Assembly (NCBI GenBank): GCA_026874595.1
Contig: CM049318.1
Location: 40,776,456-40,840,455, forward strand
Direction of reading: 5' to 3'
DNA length: 64,000 bases
From: Sipunculus nudus
Lineage: Eukaryota > Annelida > Sipuncula > Golfingiida > Sipunculidae
The translations under genes and the position numbers were made by a program. The notes beneath the pieces are model-generated. The model worked only from the letters and a program-made list of their open reading frames with translations, did no database searches and was not told where the DNA came from. This document shows, one piece after another, positions 57,347 through 64,000 of this stretch. Every line of letters starts with the position of its first letter. Position 1 is the first letter of the stretch.

Positions 57347-59536
57347 CGATAGTACTTATACCCTCGCCCATACGTTTAAACTCTTATATTTAGTGAGGTT
57401 TGATAGCCAGGAAATATTAAGCAACATATAGGACAGGGATAAAGGCAAACTAATTTGGCGCAATATTTAAGAAAGAAACAACATTTTCTTTACTGTGAAA
57501 CCCTGAATTAAAGATTACAAATGCAGACTGGACAGATTGTATGTATCTGAAAAAATACGCATTGTGTGAGCTTATTACAGTTACTTGCTAGTAGGTTATA
57601 ACTACATATATACCATCTTATTCACATGAACCGAAAACATTCACGTCACGTGTTCCCCTATGTACGGAAAGAGTATTTTTTACACATTTTGTGCAGCCTA
57701 GTATTCTGGTACATTTGCACATTGTGGGTCCTACGAGCCATGGGGGATGGGGGTCGAACGAAATTACCCCACCCCTTATGCCTGTTCTCCCTTTCAATTA
57801 TCTCTTATTATGATATCATACATAGTTGAAAATTAGAACTGAGCACAAGCAAGGGCCCAACTATAAAAACTTTGTTTTTATTATTTAAAACAAAACTTAT
57901 CCATTTGCAAATAATGACAAATGTAAAGCTTCAAAAGTATTACACAACATTGAAACATTTAAATATTAATGTAAGGCAAACCGATACCCCGTTAAAATCG
58001 ATGTTTTACTTTAATTGCTCTGCTGAATTTCAAGTTGAATTTACTCACTCGTGTTTATTTTGATCAACTAGTAGTTTGAATTAACCCCCCCCCCCCCGCC
58101 CCCTTCCTCTGTGTGCGGTTGCTTTATATTTTTGCAGCATATCAGCTTGTGAAAAATTTATTGCCATATACATGTATACATTTATGCATAAATACATTTT
58201 TAATAAATAGTAAAAAGTCATAAATCGATGCTGTTTGTATATCTAATTTTCCTGTCACATTTTTAATAGTTTATCTTTTCACCATTGGCGAGAACAAATA
58301 CCTTCAACAATGTGTTCCCCTAAAAACTTAGAACGGATAGGCCTACACATACAGCCCCAATCCCACTTCGCTTACATGCATGGTATGTATAAAGAGGCAA
58401 TACGTTTTCAGTGTTTAGTGTTTACTTTGAACTGGATAAAAAACCAACAAAGACAATGAATGTACATATACAATGTATGTATTAAACACAATATCGCTCA
58501 GTTAAAGTCAAGCAAGCGTGTATTCTCCCAACAAATGGAGAGGGGAAGAAAGCTCGATTTCAAATTGAATCTTTAACCATTCATGTCTACAAACAAGATG
58601 TCCGAGCCTATAAAGAAGCTGAAACATTCTATGTGAACGGCGGACCTTATGGCTGAGAAATTATTTTGACAGAAATGTTAATGTTTGCAACCGTTGTGGG
58701 TATATATCAAACTTATTCTTCTGAAAATACAAATAGATATGAGCATGGTATTTATAGACACACGCTTTAGCTCCAACGTTTCTTTATTTCTAGCTTTGGT
58801 TTTTAATTGAATTGATGGGTTGTTTAATGGTATATCGCCATCATACATGTAAAATATGCAAATGATGTAAAAATAAAACTCGTAGAAATATATATTTCTC
58901 TGATAAAAATAATAGCTGCATGTGGTTTCGGATGGGTTTGGGGTTGGGGGGGGGGGGGGGGGGGCGGTCGCTCCCCCAAAGCCCTCCTTAGAGCCGATTC
59001 ATGAAATACATTTGCTTCATGATCATGTTAACGTTATTACTTCGACAAGGCAACAAACAGTTATCAGACGTGACACTCGAACTTTCAATTGTTTTCGCAA
59101 ATTTGAAATAGCCTTGAGATTTTTTTTTCTTTCTGCTTTCACATACTGTAAGTAATTCAGAGAATAATTATAAAGATACATTGTAAATTAATAAAACTCC
59201 GTTCATACTTCTTATTCTTTAATTAAAAAATAATGAATCTCTTAATCTAACATATTTATGCATTAATATTTAATAATTAAAATATCATAATAGGTTATTT
59301 TGATTTTGGTGCTTCTAAAATATTTAATTGCTTATACTGTACCATAAAATATCTTCTTTGGGAGCGTTCACATGTTGTTCATATACCAGATATGACTTGG
59401 TAAATATGTTATAATGATATGGATAAATATTAATCTAAAGTGTACGCTGGCAAACTTAAATAATCTCGTTTTTGCGAAAATTTGTACACTTATTCATTAT
59501 TATAACCATGCCCGTCTGCGTTTAAACATAAAATGC

Positions 59537-59587
<51 letters not shown>

Positions 59588-60119
59588 CACAAAAGTATGC
59601 CACATTTCATATTTAACCGACTTGAATGAGACATCGAAAGTTTAATGAAATAAATTATTTTTATTCATGTTTTTGATCACTTTCCCGCTGCAAAAGTCGT
59701 GTGTATTTGACAGCATTTGAAGCGCTTGTCTGCCCTTTAAAAACTTTATTGATTAAATAATGTTCGGAAATATTATGCATTCGAGTATACCTATTTATGA
59801 ACATGAAACAATTAAATTTGTAACCCCATCTCTCTTAATTAACTTCTCTGCAAATTTACAATTTACCATCCATATATCTGATATCATGCACACAAATAAT
59901 GCAAGTATGTATATCGGCTGAATAATTCGCTGTACGAATATTTGTATCTAACATTTGAAACTAACACACGCCCATGATAACTTCAAAGAAAAACGCCGGA
60001 TATAACGTGCACGGTCAGGATATCAACCGCACACGAAAACACTGGCCCTCTGTCGGTCAATGCAGAAACAAAAAATTATTTGGGAACCTTACCGCATATG
60101 GCGGTACTTCCGTGCTTCG
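54691..60119. other. Intergenic DNA with simple repeats
   Basis: No gene found. Holds (AT)n at 56312-56368 and 57272-57344, (ATT)n at 59539-59587, G-runs near 56206-56220 and 58946-58963, a C-run near 58086-58098 and a T-run at 56753-56775. Frames that run through the AT or ATT repeats are artefacts. Confidence 0.5.
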
Positions 60120-60332
60120 CGGATAGGGGTACGCCCAATTGTCATTGGTCTCCACCCCTCGCGTATACAATTGTCTGCAGACGGTTTGGAACACGGTTGA
60201 TAACTACGGGGAGTGTACCCTAAGTTTACCCAAGTTTACACCGGGTGTTTGCATCAACTTGGTCACATCTGACGGTGATGTTCAGCGAACATCCAGCCAT
60301 ATTTGCCGCAACTTTTGCATAAACTAGCAGGT
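60120..60332 (+). promoter_or_regulatory. Possible promoter and non-coding first exon
   Basis: A CpG-containing, GC-richer island in AT-rich DNA, with opposed CCAAT (60135-60139) and ATTGG (60144-60148) boxes. After about 180 bp it ends in a consensus splice donor AACTAGCAG/GTAACG (GT at 60331-60332). There is no TATA box. The layout suits a 5' UTR exon of a + strand gene whose coding exons lie right of the window. Inferred only from composition and motifs. Confidence 0.3.
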
Positions 60333-62499
60333 AACGACTATACCGTGTGTCTGTATTCACTTCCTTGTCATGAAATATGTGTATTCAGCCGACCTGTCAG
60401 CTTGTCAGGACAGCATTTGGCGACCCCCTTTACTTCCGGGGGGCTGTCAAAGGTAGCCGTATCCAGCAACCATACGTGATCAGCGTTCCTGTCTGTTTAT
60501 TAATTAACGATTTTATTAAAATGGCACTGTGTCACCCGCTTTACATATATACAAACAAAGTATAATCAAGCTTGGCTTGTTTGTAAAATCGGTTCCGTTT
60601 GTGGTTTGGCCCACAAAACAAGGCACTGAACAGTGATCAAGACCGGGTAAAACACTGCGTTTACAGTTGTTTTTCTTGATTTCTTTCATATTGTTATACA
60701 ACATTTCTGTTTATGTAAACCTTTCCATTCAAAGCACATGATATTTTCTTAGCCTAGTTTACAATACATGACTCAGTGTTGACAGATCTTGGTGATCTAC
60801 TCATCCCAGATAGATGAGTCTGCCCTTTGAACTTTTTACCTTTGCACTTGATGCCGCTGTTATTGTGTTAAAGTATTAAATGTACAGGATTTATTCCAGC
60901 TCCATATATATCACAAGGGTGTGTTTGTTAGTAGAACACATTATACTGTTCTTGCTAGGTACTGATAATAACTGATTACATCTTTTAGGTGGTTACATGA
61001 AATTTAGTGTAAAGTGCTGTATTTTATTATCAGTAGTATTTTATTGGTTAAATATAATCAATCTCAGACAACACTTAGGCTCTCAAATGCACAAACCTGG
61101 TCGATAACCTAACCCTCTGCCACCCTTGTTGGTGCCAAGCTGAGGTAAAAATAAATGAACGCAAGCTTATAATTGTTATTTAACAGTAAAAAATAACCCA
61201 TAAATCATTACAAGGTTTCCAAAATTTACTGTCACTAAGTGTCAGTATTTGTTAATGCTTTGAAACTTTAAAGGATAGTGTTTCAAAATTGTGTGCAACA
61301 ATACAAACAATTTACTTACTTAGTACAAGAATTGTTCATCAGAAAAAGACTTTCATTCTATAAATACTGAACATTGCCAGGGGTTTTAAACTCAACCAAT
61401 TCATTGAGTAGCAGTCAGCTTACAAGGCCCATGGCCTACCGTACTCAAAATGTAAACCAAAATATAAACACATTATAGGTTTTAGTTAAAATGATAAGAA
61501 TTGAGTTCATGACTTGCTAAAATTTAACTGCACAAGTTGATTTATTCTGCAGCATTAGCAGGACCTGGTTTTAAGACTGACCCTATGTCACAGCTCATAT
61601 TAAGTTGATAACTTTTTGTGGAAACTTGATATGGGAAGATACTAGACTGTGGTATAGACAGCAGACTGTTTGTACAATGTTTGCTATGTAATGTACTGTC
61701 TGTACAATTTGGTAAATTAATAAACGGCAGCATTTCCTTTAGCAGTATCACTGTGAGGATTTACCAGCTTGACAGACTGACAGCAGCAGTCTTTTTTTCA
61801 CATTGTGGATAGCATCTGGAGGAATGTGATATCACACTACCATTATATTGTATATATAAATGCATTTTGCAAGCAAGTGCAGACATGAGAGGCAGTGTGA
61901 AAATCCACAGATAATACCACAAATGATATGTTTTGGTCAGCAGTATGCAGTCTTGTATCATTTATTTTGTGTGACATATTAGCAAAGGAGAGAGAGAAAA
62001 AAAGGTACAGAACCAGTAATTAAGATTACTGAATTGCTAATAATATAAACAGCATTTTTTTTATTTGCAAACCATCTTTAGCATTGATTTCAAAATCTGT
62101 AACTAGAAAGCAGTCTTTATGAATATAATTGAAAACGGCGCTGTTGTCATAATGTTTTTTTTGCCCACAGTTTAATGTGATCATCTTCGTAGTCTTTGGT
62201 TTGTTGCCTGTTCTTAGGTTACCAGAAGGAGTTGTCAGTAGATTTTATTTAAATATAGTCAGACAGCTGCTCATCAGGAAGAAACCATCAGAGTGATGTT
62301 TCTTGTTTTAAAATACATTTTTGTTCTTATTTGGAGTAGCTAGTGGGAAAATAATGTCAGTTACCCAGCTTGGTGTGGAGACCATATTTTTTTTTTTAAA
62401 GTTTGGCTTGCTGTAGGGAGAAGTCCGTGCAGCTTGTGTCATATCAGCTTAACTCTCATTGGTCAGCATATTTCATCTGTTAAGGGGACTTGAGCACTA
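60333..62499. other. Non-coding DNA, possible first intron
   Basis: AT-rich, no coding stretch, no recognised repeat. If the first exon at 60.1-60.3 kb is real, this would be its intron. Confidence 0.35.
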
Positions 62500-62863
62500 G
62501 GTCTGTGAATTGCCAGGGCCATTAGAATCAATTATTGATTCTTTACCACCAATTCAATTCTCAATTCAGTTGTTACTTTTTCAGAAAGATGTAGCTTTCC
62601 CTCTGTTTATTGCTGCAATATATGTTTAGATGCAAGTGGAATGGTCCACGAGCAAACATTAGATTTAGGGCACGTACACAACAAAGAGATTGTGCATCAC
62701 AAACCAGTCCATCAAATTTTAGAGCTTGCAGAGGACTTTGGGATGGTACGTGCCAAAAAATGATGATTGAAATTAGTCTATTCAGAGGTTTATAATCAAT
62801 TATAATTTAATTGAGGGCTCTCAGTTCAATGCATCAATTTTTCAATGCATTGTTACATCCCTA
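62500..62863. mobile_element. Possible hAT-type MITE
   Basis: Ends TGTTACATCCCTA (62851-62863), the exact reverse complement of TAGGGATGTAACA at 13475-13487. That sequence resembles hAT/MITE terminal repeats. The left part has AATCAATTATTGATT-type palindromic runs common in such elements. The matching left terminus was not clearly found (CAGGGCCATTAG near 62514 is the best candidate). Confidence 0.35.
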
Positions 62864-63588
62864 TTTTGCACTAGCAAGTGTCAAGGGCATGTATCAATAG
62901 TGACAAATGAACTGATGATCAGTTATGATCAACTATTGGTTACAAAAATTCCAATAATTGATCTTGCAGTGCTTTGATCAGTTGCAAACAAAGTTTTGCA
63001 CATAAGTGACATAACTGAAACTGTGTGATGAGGAAATGATGTGTTCTCATAATAATGTTTTTACATAAGTAGGCTGTAAGATTAATACATATATATTAGC
63101 TAACATGTAGGCCTATGTATTAGTCATGTGAGTTTATACACTGTCCAGAATTTTGTACTCCCTAAACAACCCAATTAATTTCAGTCATAGGTTAGTAGAG
63201 TCTCATTTGCAACATTTTCAATTAAGGATACTCTTTTCTGTCCGATGCACTGGGTTATGAACAGTTTTATATCAGGTTTCAAAAGTTAAATCAATAATCA
63301 GTACCATATTTGTGACCAACCAGTAATTATTGGTCCTATTTTATTGATCAAATTCTTATCAAAATTGATATCTTTCACCAGTGGCACCTATTAATGTTGA
63401 TATTAATATCCTTTTCAATGTGCTTGCATGTTTAGCTTTATTAGGGTATTTGCTCTTAGCTGAGTGCCCTCTTATTTGCACATTGAATGGTAATTCACAC
63501 AATAATGTGAAATAATTTAGACTTCAGTTCAAACAGTACTGTTTACCAGAAAGGTGTATTGGTCAGTGTTGTTAAGTTTTTCCCAGTG
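62864..63588. other. Non-coding DNA
   Basis: Contains several TGATCA-type short palindromes and otherwise nothing that I can assign. Confidence 0.35.
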
Positions 63589-63614
63589 CGGTATTTACCA
63601 GCTGGTAAATACCG
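63589..63614. repeat. 26-bp perfect palindrome
   Basis: CGGTATTTACCAG followed directly by CTGGTAAATACCG: each half is the exact reverse complement of the other with no spacer. It is followed by more TATTTAC/GGAAATAC and GGGAAAAACC pieces up to 63676, suggesting a folded repeat. Confidence 0.85.
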
Positions 63615-63738
63615 ATATTTACTGCCTTTGGAAAAACCTCACAAAGGGGGAAAATGGGAAATACTGGGAAAAACCTCTAATAATCTTATAAAAGGAGAGA
63701 CAGCAGATATCTGACTGAATTGAAAGGAAATATCATCT

Positions 63739-63758
63739 CACACACACACACACACAAA

Positions 63759-63824
<66 letters not shown>
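63739..63824. repeat. (CA)n followed by (AT)n
   Basis: About 17 bp of CA repeat, then AT dinucleotides from 63762 to 63824. The remaining 176 bp of the window show no gene. Confidence 0.93.
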
Positions 63825-63827
<3 letters not shown>

Positions 63828-64000
63828 CAAGACTTTTACCTACATGGGTTTTACAATGTTTCGTACGGGCCGTAGGTCCTCACACTTGGGAAACCCATCA
63901 TGAAGTGGGCCAGGTATTAAGATTTTTGAATGTTTGATCTAGCGCATGCGTAGTTAGCCAGGAGGTGTTTCTCCCTGTGTCTGCATGTGCTCGCAAGTTC

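Noticed and set aside
59414-59629. Poly-tyrosine open frame
   Set aside because: Translation of an (ATT)n microsatellite.
62610-62795. 61-codon plus-strand frame
   Set aside because: Lies in the putative MITE and has no recognisable domain.

Overview
This is eukaryotic nuclear DNA, not bacterial or viral. It is AT-rich and intron-dominated, with GT-AG exon boundaries, metazoan poly(A) signals, long (AT)n, (ATT)n and poly-C/G tracts, several tandem arrays and many degraded transposons. The metazoan Ral and C-type lectin exons, plus a dispersed repeat beginning TTTTTAGCTCAGCTGAC and followed by (GTCC)n, fit a mollusc, most likely a bivalve. That assignment is inference; the species cannot be read from the window.

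Layout. (1) 1-12.6 kb: the 3' end of a Ral small-GTPase gene on the + strand. Two different terminal coding exons (1676-1810, CAAX box CIIL; 10783-10896, CAAX box CTIL) each follow a splice acceptor and begin with the same VFFDLMR segment. Between them lie a ~5 kb minisatellite of about 100 units of 50 bp and a four-fold octamer-like cluster. (2) 12.6-20.6 kb: intergenic DNA with a 36-bp minisatellite and the first copy of the AGCTCAG element. (3) 20.6-25.1 kb: a decayed L1/Tx1-like LINE (gag-like ORF1, endonuclease, reverse transcriptase, 3' A-tail). (4) 25.1-28.0 kb and 39.0-41.9 kb: two diverged copies of one ~2.8 kb block. The second copy holds a candidate two-exon gene for a 72-residue secreted four-cysteine peptide; in the first copy the last exon is largely deleted. 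(5) Between the two blocks: two more AGCTCAG elements, a broken integrase-OTU protease element, and a second LINE remnant. (6) 42.1-44.6 kb: eight or so tandem ~310-bp units containing the palindrome GGTGGCGCCACC. (7) 45.3-53.2 kb: a nested pair of minus-strand LTR retrotransposons. The younger one (45465-51968) has paired LTRs, a 4-bp target duplication, a primer site matching tRNA-Leu and the unusual Ty3/gypsy domain order protease-integrase-RT-RNase H (Gmr1 type). It sits inside the LTR of an older Ty3/gypsy element. (8) 53.8-54.0 kb: a terminal C-type-lectin exon lacking both cysteines of one conserved disulfide. (9) 54-64 kb: mostly featureless, with a possible promoter and non-coding first exon at 60.1-60.3 kb, a probable hAT-type MITE and a 26-bp perfect palindrome.

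Only the two Ral exons, the lectin exon and (more tentatively) the peptide gene look like host coding sequence. Every transposon reading frame seen has stops or frameshifts.
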